In this document: piece after piece, positions 1-5,841 of the stretch
Layout: every line of letters starts with the position of its first letter
How positions within the stretch are numbered: the first letter of the stretch is position 1
Origin: Bordetella sp.
Lineage (GTDB): Bacteria; Pseudomonadota; Gammaproteobacteria; Burkholderiales; Burkholderiaceae_B
Assembly (NCBI GenBank): GCA_027450125.1
Contig: DAIDKG010000351.1
Span: 1 to 5,841, forward strand
Direction of reading: 5' to 3'
DNA: 5,841 nucleotides
The notes under the pieces: generated by a model
What the model was told of the DNA's origin: nothing
The model's input: the letters and a program-made list of their open reading frames with translations, nothing else
Database searches by the model: none
Translations under genes and position numbers: made by a program

Positions 1-282
1 GCGCGCCAGGCCTTGCGCGCCGGCATGCTGCCCACCCTGAACCAGATGACGGTAGTCGGCATCGTCAGCCTGCCCGGCATGATGACGGGCCAGGTGCTGG
101 CCGGCCAATCGCCGCTGCAGGCCGTGCGCTACCAGATCGTCATCATGTTCCTGATCGCCGCCGGTTCGTCGCTGGGCACGCTGGGCGCGGTGCTGCTGAC
201 CTACCGGCGCCTGTTTTCCGCCGACCATTGCTATCTGGCGGCGCGCCTGCTGCCGCGCGCAGAGCCGGCCGCGCGTCGATGA
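1..282 (+). CDS. fetB: FetB-type iron export ABC transporter permease (C-terminal part)
   Basis: This is the C-terminal 93 residues of an integral inner-membrane protein; the start lies left of the window, and the frame is open from base 1 to the TGA at 280-282. The segment MLPTLNQMTVVGIVSLPGMM (codons from position 25), followed by TGQVLAG and a YQIVIMFLIAAGSSLG helix, is the characteristic conserved end of the FetB/YbbM (UPF0014) family. At least two hydrophobic membrane segments are visible, followed by a basic tail containing YRRLF. In E. coli, FetB pairs with the ATPase FetA in a transporter linked to iron export and oxidative-stress resistance; that role is family knowledge, and transport by this protein is inferred. 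A fetA partner would be expected to the left. The last 20 or so residues (rich in Ala, Arg and Leu) look lineage-specific. Family assignment is firm; substrate is less so. Confidence 0.85.
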   Translation, partial: ARQALRAGMLPTLNQMTVVGIVSLPGMMTGQVLAGQSPLQAVRYQIVIMFLIAAGSSLGTLGAVLLTYRRLFSADHCYLAARLLPRAEPAARR

Positions 283-320
283 CACTACACTGGAGCCGAT
301 CGGCATAGCGCCGCAAGACG

Positions 321-325
321 AAGGA
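321..325 (+). promoter_or_regulatory. Ribosome binding site of the class II aldolase gene
   Basis: The purine-rich AAGGA sits 7 bases before the ATG at 333 and supports that codon over the in-frame ATG at 345. The 50-base gap after fetB shows no convincing -35/-10 promoter, so the gene may be read from an upstream fetAB promoter. Confidence 0.6.
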
Positions 326-332
326 ACGGAAT

Positions 333-1133
333 ATGGCGCACGCCATGAACGCAGCGCAGGGCCTGACCGATGCTGCCGCCGCCAGGCTGGCGGCACTGGA
401 TGCGCACGCCGTGCGCGAAGCGCGGCTCGATCTGGCCGCCAGCCTGCGCATGGCCGCGCGCCTGGGCATGGGCGAAGGCATCTGCAATCATTTTTCGGCC
501 ATGCTGCCGGGCAGCGACGAATTCTTCCTGGTCAACCCCTACGGCCTGGCCTTCGACGAGATCACGGCCGGCAGCCTGCTGGTATGCGATCTGCATGGCA
601 ATGTGGCGCAGGGCCGGGGCAGGCCGGAAGCCACGGCCTTCCACATCCACGCGCGCGTGCACCTGCGCCACCGGCGCGCCCGCGCGGTGTTCCATACCCA
701 CATGCCCAACGCGACAGCGCTGTGCCTGCTCGAGGGCGATCCGCTGCTGTGGGCCGGCCAGACGGCGCTGAAATTCTGGGGCCGTGTCGCGGTGGACGAG
801 AACTACAACGGCCTGGCACTGGACGAATCCGAAGGCGACCGCATCGCGGCCGCCCTGCACGAGCAGGCCGACGTCCTGTTCATGAAGAACCATGGCGTGA
901 TGGTCGTGGGCGACTCGATCGCCCGGGCCTGGGACGATCTGTACTACCTGGAGCGCGCCGCTCACGTGCAGCGCCTGGCCGCGTCCATGAGCCGCAGGCT
1001 CAAGCCCGTCGCGCCCGACGTCGCGGCCAGGACCGCCGCGCAGATGATGGCCGAGGACCCGGCCAGCGCCCGCGCCCACCTGGACAGCGTGCGCCGGCGC
1101 CTGATGCGCAGCGAACCGGAGTTCGGCCAGTAG
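333..1133 (+). CDS. Class II aldolase/adducin-domain protein
   Basis: A complete 266-residue cytosolic protein with the class II aldolase/adducin fold, a usual length for the family. The likely metal and catalytic set is present: Glu99 in RPEATAFHIH, His121 and His123 in FHTHMPNAT, and His187 in MKNHGVMVVGD, corresponding to the Glu and three zinc-binding His of fuculose-phosphate aldolase. The N-terminal part has the EGICNHFSA stretch (48-56) followed by FLVNPYGLAFDEIT and the VCDLHGN strand, typical of the broad uncharacterised branch rather than of AraD or FucA. The ATG at 333 is preceded by AAGGA at 321-325 with 7 bases between; a second in-frame ATG four codons later has no better site. 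It follows fetB by 50 bases and converges on phnV. Members of this branch act as aldolases, epimerases, decarboxylases or dehydratases, so the substrate cannot be read from sequence. No direct link to phosphonate use is shown. Confidence 0.9.
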   Translation: MAHAMNAAQGLTDAAAARLAALDAHAVREARLDLAASLRMAARLGMGEGICNHFSAMLPGSDEFFLVNPYGLAFDEITAGSLLVCDLHGNVAQGRGRPEATAFHIHARVHLRHRRARAVFHTHMPNATALCLLEGDPLLWAGQTALKFWGRVAVDENYNGLALDESEGDRIAAALHEQADVLFMKNHGVMVVGDSIARAWDDLYYLERAAHVQRLAASMSRRLKPVAPDVAARTAAQMMAEDPASARAHLDSVRRRLMRSEPEFGQ

Positions 1134-1139
1134 CAGCCG

Positions 1140-1165
1140 GCGCCGCCCGGCTACCGGGCGGGCGC
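1140..1165. terminator. GC-rich hairpin at the convergent gene junction
   Basis: Positions 1143-1150 and 1154-1161 form a perfect 8-bp, all-GC stem closed by the trinucleotide CTA. Skipping G1162, three more pairs extend it (1140-1142 with 1163-1165). It lies between the converging ends of the aldolase gene (stop 1131-1133) and phnV, where a bidirectional terminator is expected. No T-run follows on either strand, so it is not a textbook intrinsic terminator; it could be a weak terminator, an mRNA 3'-end stabiliser or a Rho-assisted end. The loop is the phnV stop codon (TAG on the - strand), so the right arm is coding sequence. Confidence 0.4.
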
Positions 1166-1951
1166 GGCCTTGACCGAGATGCGCTCCAGGGCGAGCAGCA
1201 GCAGCAGCGTCGTGGCGATCAGCACTATGGTCAGCGCCGCCCCGGAGAAGACCGCGCCGCGATCGGTCAGGCTGAAGATCGTGACCGGCGAGGTCACCCA
1301 GCCGGGCGGATAGACCATGACGGTCGCCCCGAGCTCTCCCATCGACATCGCAAAACTCAGCCCGAACGCGGCGAGCAGATAAGGCGCGATCATCGGCAGC
1401 GTCACATGGCGCAGGCGAAAGGCCGGGCGAGCGCCCAGGCTGGAGGCGATCTGCTCGAAGTCGGGCGGCAGGCGCGACAGGCCAGCCGATACATTGCCGA
1501 ACGTGAAGGCAGATATCAGCACGAAGTGCGCGATCATCACGATCGCGACCGTACCGTTCAGCAGCACGGGGCGCTGGCTGAAAGCCACCAGCAAACCCAA
1601 TCCGACCGAGACCGACGGCACCGCGCTGGGAACGAAGAACAGCCAGCCCAGCCGCTTCTGCCAGCGCTCGCCCTGCAGGCGCAGTGCCAGCGCGGCCCAC
1701 GTGCCCATGACCAGCGCCGCAGAACTGGCGACAAGTCCGGTAGCCAGACTGGTTCTGATGGCATTGCCGTTATCGCCGGTGAAAACATCGCGGTAATGGG
1801 CCAGGGTCGGGCTCGAAGGCAGTGCGCCGTTCCATTGGCCGGCGAAGCTTGCCATCAGAATGACGGCAAGCGGGGCGAAAAACAGAATGCCCAGCAATAA
1901 CGCGGCGAGCGACCAGACGGCGATGCGCCCCGAACGCGACCAGACCAGCAT
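1151..1951 (-). CDS. phnV: 2-aminoethylphosphonate ABC transporter permease PhnV
   Basis: A 266-residue inner-membrane permease of the binding-protein-dependent (BPD) importer class. Hydrophobic segments lie at about 11-34, 67-90, 103-124, 134-155, 187-213 and 234-254, giving a six-helix topology. The cytoplasmic coupling (EAA) loop is at about 166-186, with QIASSLGARPAF ending in a conserved LP; the usual Glu of the EAA motif is Gln167 when aligned with the sister permease, though Glu166 is adjacent. The ATG at 1951 is preceded by GGGAG (1960-1964 on the complement) 8 bases away, and the gene begins 3 bases after the phnU stop. It is the last gene of the phnXSTUV unit. With PhnU it should form the heterodimeric membrane channel that PhnT energises. 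Assignment to PhnV rather than a generic iron- or polyamine-type permease rests on gene order and family resemblance. Confidence 0.85.
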   Translation of the reverse strand: MLVWSRSGRIAVWSLAALLLGILFFAPLAVILMASFAGQWNGALPSSPTLAHYRDVFTGDNGNAIRTSLATGLVASSAALVMGTWAALALRLQGERWQKRLGWLFFVPSAVPSVSVGLGLLVAFSQRPVLLNGTVAIVMIAHFVLISAFTFGNVSAGLSRLPPDFEQIASSLGARPAFRLRHVTLPMIAPYLLAAFGLSFAMSMGELGATVMVYPPGWVTSPVTIFSLTDRGAVFSGAALTIVLIATTLLLLLALERISVKAAPAR

Positions 1952-1954
1952 GGT

Positions 1955-2812
1955 TCAGGCTCCCAGGCGGCGCGCGGCGGCGCGGTACAGACCGAACAAT
2001 CCGAGCGAAAGCACAATGTTGACCACGGCGATGACGCAGGCGGACGAGTAGTCCGATTCCTGGATCGCCTTGCTGTAGATCAGCAGCGGCAGCGTCGTCA
2101 CGCCCTTGGCGCCGATGAACAGCACGACGCCGAATTCATTGATCGTGAGCAGCAGGCACAGGCTGCCCCCGGCGATCAGCGCCGGAAACGCCGCGGGCAG
2201 GATGACCTGGCGGATGATCCGCCACGGCCGCGCGCCCAGGATGCCGGCCACCTCGATCTGGGCCGGGTCCAGCAGCGAGAGACTGGCGAGCAGCGGCCGC
2301 AGCACAAAAGGCAGGTAGACGGTGATCTCGGCAAGCACCACGCCCCAGGCCGAATAGAGAAACTGCACGGGAGGCTGGGCAAAGCCGAAATGCTGCTGCA
2401 GCAGGCTGTTGAGGATGCCCGCCGATCCATAGATGAAGGTGAAGGCCAGTGTGACCAGGAAAGTGGGCAAGGCGATGAAGGTGTCGATCAGGCGCGCCAC
2501 CAGGACGCATCCGGGAAAAGGCACGAAAGTCAGGATCAGCGCGAGGGCCAGGCCGAGCACGAGGCATCCTGCGGTGGCCGATGTCGCGATCTCGATGGTG
2601 TTCAGTAGCGCGTGCCCGAAGTACCGGGAATGCAGCACGTCGATGAAAGGCCGGATCGCCGCCGCTCCCGCATCGTCGGTGAAGGCCTGCCGCGCGATCA
2701 GCGCCAAGGGATAGAAGAACAGGCAGGCGATGACCAGGACGGGAACCGCGAGCCATCCCGCGTTGCGCGCGCGAGGGCTTGCGCGCAGGCGCATGGCCAG
2801 GATGTCAGGCAT
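1955..2812 (-). CDS. phnU: 2-aminoethylphosphonate ABC transporter permease PhnU
   Basis: A 285-residue inner-membrane permease with six predicted helices at about 19-40, 69-97, 108-132, 153-175, 206-232 and 257-279. The EAA coupling loop is clear at 187-206: EVAGILGARPWR, then the terminal ILP that contacts the ATPase. The ATG at 2812 lies inside the end of phnT: the two frames overlap by 8 bases, so translation is probably coupled. GAGG at 2816-2819 on the complement sits close in front of the start. PhnU and PhnV both carry a LGARP motif in the coupling loop, as expected of paired permeases that dock on one ATPase dimer. The substrate is inferred from the neighbouring phnX and phnS; the permease sequence alone shows only the importer family. 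Confidence 0.87.
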   Translation of the reverse strand: MPDILAMRLRASPRARNAGWLAVPVLVIACLFFYPLALIARQAFTDDAGAAAIRPFIDVLHSRYFGHALLNTIEIATSATAGCLVLGLALALILTFVPFPGCVLVARLIDTFIALPTFLVTLAFTFIYGSAGILNSLLQQHFGFAQPPVQFLYSAWGVVLAEITVYLPFVLRPLLASLSLLDPAQIEVAGILGARPWRIIRQVILPAAFPALIAGGSLCLLLTINEFGVVLFIGAKGVTTLPLLIYSKAIQESDYSSACVIAVVNIVLSLGLFGLYRAAARRLGA

Positions 2813-4019
2813 GCGCCTCGTCCGGAATCAGGCTCGCGTCGTCGGCGGAAAAATGGATGTCCATGCGGCTGCCTGTCTCGGGCAGCGCGATCGGCCGCGT
2901 CAGCACCACACGCACCGCAATGTCCTCGACATCCAGCGCGATGTGCGTCAGTTCCCCCTGCCAGTGCACCGAGCGCAGCGTGCCGGTCAGGGTGTTGTGG
3001 TCGGAATCGCCGCGCTGCAGTGTCATGTTCTGCGGGCGCACGCAGAGCAGGCGCCGCACGCCGGGAGCGACCTCGCCGCTGCTGGCCTGGACCGAGAACG
3101 AACCGACGCGCACCCGGGCGACCCCGGTCGGGCTGGCTGGCGCCTCGACCACGGCCGGCAGCAGATTCGCCCGGCCCAGGAATTCGGCGGCGAAGCGGTT
3201 AGGCGGGCGATGGTAGAGCTGCATGGTCCGGCCATGCGCGCTCACCTGGCCGTCGCGCATGATCGCGATCCGGTCGGCCAGCGTCAGCGCCTCGCTCTGG
3301 TCGTGCGTCACGTACAGCACGGTCAGGTGCGGCAGCTCCCGGTGCAGGCGCGCCAGCTCCTCCACCATGCTGCGCCGGATCTGGGCATCCAGCGCCGAGA
3401 GCGGCTCGTCCAGCAGCAACACGCGGGGGCGCACGGCCAGCGCACGCGCGATGGCCACGCGCTGCTGCTGCCCGCCGGAAAGTTCGCGCGGATAGCGGCC
3501 GGCATATTGCGTCATACCGACGATGCGCAGCGCCTCGTTCACGCGTTCGGCGATCAGCGATTTATCGACACGCTGCGCTTTCAGGCCGAAGGCCACGTTC
3601 TGCTCCACGCGCATGTGCGGGAACAGGGCGTAATTCTGCACGGCCATGCCCAGGCCGCGCTCGTAGGGCGGCAGGTCGGTGACGTCGACCTCGCCGATGC
3701 GGATGCGTCCGCTGGCTGGCCGCACGAATCCGGCGACGGCCCGCAGCGCGGTCGTCTTGCCCGATCCGGACGGCCCGATCAGCGCGAGAAACTCGCCGGC
3801 CTCGATCTTCAGGTCCAGCGGCTTGAGCACCACGTTGCCGCGATAGGCCACGCTCACCTGCTCGAACGATACGGACGAACCGCCGATCATGTCGCGCGAA
3901 GCCTTCGCACCCGTGCGCGAGCCGGCCGACGCAGCCGCGTCCAGGCCGACCGACAGCGTCCAGGGCGCCGGCGCGCTTTCCCGGGAGGGCGCGAAGCGGG
4001 CAAGCGTGGGAGTCGTCAC
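2805..4019 (-). CDS. phnT: 2-aminoethylphosphonate ABC transporter ATP-binding protein PhnT
   Basis: A 404-residue ATPase that powers import through PhnU/PhnV on the cytoplasmic side. The nucleotide-binding domain spans about 49-285 and has all motifs: Walker A GPSGSGKT (82-89), Q-loop Gln128 in AVQNYALFP, signature LSGGQQQR (180-187), Walker B VLLLDEP (200-206), D-loop SALD and switch His239 in VTHDQSEAL. A C-terminal regulatory TOBE-like region (about 285-390) follows, as in the PotA/FbpC/UgpC group. The start is a GTG, one base after the phnS stop, with GGGAG 5 bases before it. This gives about 48 residues of Ala/Ser/Arg/Pro-rich sequence ahead of the first ABC strand. The alternative ATG at 3890 (residue 44) would give a 361-residue protein of usual length but has only a distant purine stretch before it. 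Its end overlaps phnU by 8 bases. Confidence 0.9.
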   Translation of the reverse strand: MTTPTLARFAPSRESAPAPWTLSVGLDAAASAGSRTGAKASRDMIGGSSVSFEQVSVAYRGNVVLKPLDLKIEAGEFLALIGPSGSGKTTALRAVAGFVRPASGRIRIGEVDVTDLPPYERGLGMAVQNYALFPHMRVEQNVAFGLKAQRVDKSLIAERVNEALRIVGMTQYAGRYPRELSGGQQQRVAIARALAVRPRVLLLDEPLSALDAQIRRSMVEELARLHRELPHLTVLYVTHDQSEALTLADRIAIMRDGQVSAHGRTMQLYHRPPNRFAAEFLGRANLLPAVVEAPASPTGVARVRVGSFSVQASSGEVAPGVRRLLCVRPQNMTLQRGDSDHNTLTGTLRSVHWQGELTHIALDVEDIAVRVVLTRPIALPETGSRMDIHFSADDASLIPDEAHA

Positions 4020-4020
4020 A

Positions 4021-5064
4021 TCAGCTCCCGGTGACCTGGCGCCAGCGCGCGACGTCGGCCGAGAGATCCTTGAGCACGCTGCTCCAGTCCGGCGTCCAGA
4101 TCTTCACGCCCTGCATCGCGGTGTGAAAGCTCTTGTAATTGGCATCGGTCGGGGTCACGTCCTTGCGCACCGGCAAACCGTAGGCAACCGACGAGACCGT
4201 GGACTGCGCCTTCTTGGACAGCAGGAATTCGATCAGCTTCTTGCCGTTGTTCGAATCGGGCGCGCCGTTCACCAGGCCGACGTAGTACGGCAGGGACATG
4301 GCCGTGCGCACACCGTCCGGACCGGCGGGCCAGAACACGCGGATGTTCGGATTGTCTTTCATCTGCACCATGTTCATCTGCAGATCGCCGTTGGCCACGT
4401 ACAGTTCCGACTTGTTGACCAGGGCGGTGAGCTTGCCGGTGGAGGCGGACGGGCCGACGTTGTTGTCCTGCAGCTTCTTGAGGAAGTCGAAGCCCGCGTC
4501 CTTGCTGCCGTACGCGTGGTTGACCAGCAGCATCACGGCGGTGCCGTCGCCGGCCTGGCCGGGCGTCGAGTACTGGATCTTGCCCTTGAACTTGGGATCG
4601 AGCAGATCGGCAAAGGTCTTGGGCGCCTGCTTGAGCTCGGAAGCGTTATAGATGAAATTGGTGTAGTTGTTGACCAGCGGCTGGTAGCTGTCGGAGCCGC
4701 CTTCGATATGCGCCGCGGCCGCGGGACGGAATTTCTGCAGTAGGCCTTGCGCCTGCGCACGCTGAATGAAGGGCGGCAAGGTCACCAGGACATCGGCCTG
4801 AGGATTGGACTTTTCCTTGATCAGGCGTTCGACCACGACGCCCGAGCCGCCCTCGACGTACTGGACCTTGATGCCGGTCTCTTTGGTGAATTCAGCGAAT
4901 TCGGTTTCGTACCAGCTGCCCTTGCCATCGTGCAGGCCGTCGGCCGAATAGACCGTGACGACGCCCGCGCCGGCCCAGGCCGGCACGGCCGCCATCGACG
5001 CGAGCGCGCAGAACACGCCCGCCACCAATACTTTGACCTTGCCGTGCATGCGATCGTTCTTCAT
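4021..5064 (-). CDS. phnS: 2-aminoethylphosphonate-binding periplasmic protein PhnS
   Basis: A 347-residue extracytoplasmic solute-binding protein that should capture AEP and hand it to PhnU/PhnV. Residues 1-31 are a Sec signal peptide: a basic start ([11 protein letters not shown]), a hydrophobic core ([15 protein letters not shown]) and an AWA cleavage site before Gly32; no lipobox Cys is present. The mature protein begins with VVTVYSADG and has the [29 protein letters not shown] and [10 protein letters not shown] segments of the iron/thiamine/phosphonate-type binding proteins (the AfuA/PhnS group). The ATG at 5064 was chosen because GAGG (5071-5074 on the complement) lies 6 bases before it and it puts a proper signal peptide first. 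An in-frame TTG at 5088 overlaps phnX but has no such site. The gene starts 20 bases after phnX and ends one base before phnT. Ligand identity is inferred from context and family; without phnX beside it, an iron-binding role would be the main alternative. Confidence 0.88.
   Translation of the reverse strand: MKNDRMHGKVKVLVAGVFCALASMAAVPAWAGAGVVTVYSADGLHDGKGSWYETEFAEFTKETGIKVQYVEGGSGVVVERLIKEKSNPQADVLVTLPPFIQRAQAQGLLQKFRPAAAAHIEGGSDSYQPLVNNYTNFIYNASELKQAPKTFADLLDPKFKGKIQYSTPGQAGDGTAVMLLVNHAYGSKDAGFDFLKKLQDNNVGPSASTGKLTALVNKSELYVANGDLQMNMVQMKDNPNIRVFWPAGPDGVRTAMSLPYYVGLVNGAPDSNNGKKLIEFLLSKKAQSTVSSVAYGLPVRKDVTPTDANYKSFHTAMQGVKIWTPDWSSVLKDLSADVARWRQVTGS
4025..4029 (-). promoter_or_regulatory. Ribosome binding site supporting the phnT GTG start
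   Basis: On the - strand GGGAG lies inside the last codons of phnS, 5 bases before the GTG at 4019. The ATG formed across the phnS stop (4021-4019) runs straight into TGA and cannot be used. This site is the main reason to accept the GTG and the N-terminal extension of PhnT. Confidence 0.5.
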
Positions 5065-5070
5065 GTGATA

Positions 5071-5074
5071 CCTC
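5071..5074 (-). promoter_or_regulatory. Ribosome binding site that fixes the phnS start
   Basis: GAGG on the - strand stands 6 bases before the ATG at 5064, within the 20-base phnX-phnS gap. It favours this ATG over the upstream in-frame TTG at 5088 and over the internal ATG five codons later. Confidence 0.6.
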
Positions 5075-5084
5075 GGTTGGTTGT

Positions 5085-5841
5085 TCAAGGACGCAGACCC
5101 TGCGCCAATTTGCGTTCAATATCGTCGATGACGGGCATCAGGTCCGCCACCGTGTCGATCACGTAGTGCGCGCCGTGGTCCTGCAGCGCCCGGGTCGCCC
5201 GGTCGCGTACCGCCTGCAGCGCGGCCGGATCGGCCTGCCTGACCTGCTCTTCGGTCAGTCCGGCCTCGTTGCCGCTCAACGCCACGCCCACGGTCCAGCA
5301 TCCGGCGCGGGCGCCCTCTTCGATGCCCACGCCGGTGTCGTCGACCTTGACCACCGCATGGGCGGGCCACACGCCCAGGTCGAGAAAGCACTTGTACATA
5401 TTCATCGGCGTCGGCCGGCCTTCGGGCAGGTCGCCGGCGCACACGAGGTTGTCGACCTCGTAACCCTGCTCCTTGGCAAGCGGCAGCACGCGCGCCATGA
5501 TCGAGCGCGTGTAACCGGTGGTCGAACCGATCTTCAGCCCGCGGGCGCGCAGCGCCTGCGCGGTCTCGCGCGCGCCGGGGATCAGGCCCGCGTAGCGATG
5601 CACGACCTCTTCGTTCATGGGCACGAACACGCGATAGATGTCGTCCACGTCCGCCGGCTGGGGTTGCCTGCCGTGCCGCGAGGCCCAGGCGTCGCGGATG
5701 CGCGGGATCTTCAGCATGGCATCGATGTGGTCCCACTTGGGTCGGCCCATCGGTTCACGGGCCTCGGCGATCGTCGCATCGACGCCGAATTGCCGGAACG
5801 CCTCGACAAAGACGCCCATGGGCGCGAAGGATCCGAAATCC
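5085..5841 (-). CDS. phnX: Phosphonoacetaldehyde hydrolase (phosphonatase) PhnX, 5' end cut off
   Basis: A HAD-superfamily enzyme that hydrolyses the C-P bond of phosphonoacetaldehyde to acetaldehyde and phosphate in the cytoplasm, the second step of AEP degradation after PhnW. The frame stays open to the right edge: the seven codons before the first internal Met (5819) read DFGSFAP, matching the family. The gene therefore starts outside and 251 residues are visible. The N-terminal DWAGT with the nucleophilic Asp is missing and should lie just beyond the edge. Visible hallmarks are [11 protein letters not shown], whose Lys (codon 5736-5738) corresponds to the Schiff-base Lys53 of the Bacillus cereus enzyme; IGSTTGYTR, the HAD motif 2 region; [14 protein letters not shown]; and [12 protein letters not shown], the acidic motif, with the VDD form in place of the VGD of Bacillus. 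It is the first visible gene of the phnXSTUV unit; the promoter is not in the window. Confidence 0.95.
   Translation of the reverse strand, partial: DFGSFAPMGVFVEAFRQFGVDATIAEAREPMGRPKWDHIDAMLKIPRIRDAWASRHGRQPQPADVDDIYRVFVPMNEEVVHRYAGLIPGARETAQALRARGLKIGSTTGYTRSIMARVLPLAKEQGYEVDNLVCAGDLPEGRPTPMNMYKCFLDLGVWPAHAVVKVDDTGVGIEEGARAGCWTVGVALSGNEAGLTEEQVRQADPAALQAVRDRATRALQDHGAHYVIDTVADLMPVIDDIERKLAQGLRP

Noticed and set aside
283..332. Possible promoter between fetB and the aldolase gene (a TACACT hexamer near 286-291).
   Set aside because: No -35-like element stands at a suitable distance upstream, and a single weak hexamer is expected by chance.
1195..1209. Short AGC-type trinucleotide run in phnV and a similar CTGCTGCAGCAG stretch near 2394.
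   Set aside because: They encode Leu-rich membrane sequence and a Leu-Leu-Gln-Gln stretch respectively. At this length and base composition they are not notable repeats.
285..1700. A 471-codon open frame on the - strand covering the whole aldolase gene and two thirds of phnV.
   Set aside because: It is a GC-rich shadow. Its translation is Arg/Ala/Gly/His-rich with no recognisable domain, and it overlaps two genes with complete family motifs. Long stop-free shadow frames are normal at this GC content.
584..1900. A 438-codon open frame on the + strand across the aldolase end and antisense to phnV.
   Set aside because: The product is low-complexity and rich in Arg, Gln, Asp and Gly, with no domain. 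It has no supporting ribosome site and is explained by reading the other frame of real genes.
2730..4034. A 434-codon open frame antisense to phnT.
   Set aside because: Its His/Arg/Gln/Ala-rich translation is typical of an antisense shadow. The opposite strand encodes an ATPase with every ABC motif.
5065..5088. In-frame TTG start for phnS that would overlap the phnX stop.
   Set aside because: It has no nearby ribosome site and adds eight polar residues before the signal peptide. The ATG at 5064 has GAGG at good spacing.

Overview
The window is very GC-rich, densely packed chromosomal DNA. Codon use is strongly biased to G or C at third positions, and every gene resembles a proteobacterial family. 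I would guess a betaproteobacterium of the Bordetella/Achromobacter (Alcaligenaceae) type. That is an inference from composition and protein flavour, not a demonstrated identity. No tRNA, rRNA, CRISPR array, insertion sequence or phage gene is visible.

Layout. On the + strand, positions 1-282 hold the C-terminal end of a FetB-type (YbbM/UPF0014) membrane protein of an iron-export ABC transporter. After a 50-base gap comes a complete class II aldolase/adducin-domain protein (333-1133). The rest of the window, 1151-5841, is on the - strand. Read in the direction of transcription it is phnX (phosphonoacetaldehyde hydrolase, 5' end cut by the window edge), phnS (periplasmic binding protein), phnT (ATPase), phnU and phnV (two permeases). 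The two blocks converge at about 1134-1150, where a strong GC hairpin lies.

How the genes work together. PhnS, PhnT, PhnU and PhnV match the Salmonella-type ABC importer for 2-aminoethylphosphonate (AEP). PhnX breaks the C-P bond of phosphonoacetaldehyde, the product of AEP transamination, giving acetaldehyde and phosphate. The five genes sit 20, 1, -8 and 3 bases apart, which indicates one polycistronic unit with translational coupling. The transaminase PhnW, needed to link AEP uptake to PhnX, is not in this window. It probably lies upstream of phnX, beyond the right edge, with the operon promoter and any regulator.

I found no convincing new system. Observations worth a second look are the long N-terminal extension on PhnT under a GTG start, the hairpin that carries the phnV stop codon in its loop, the class II aldolase of unassigned substrate, and the missing phnW.
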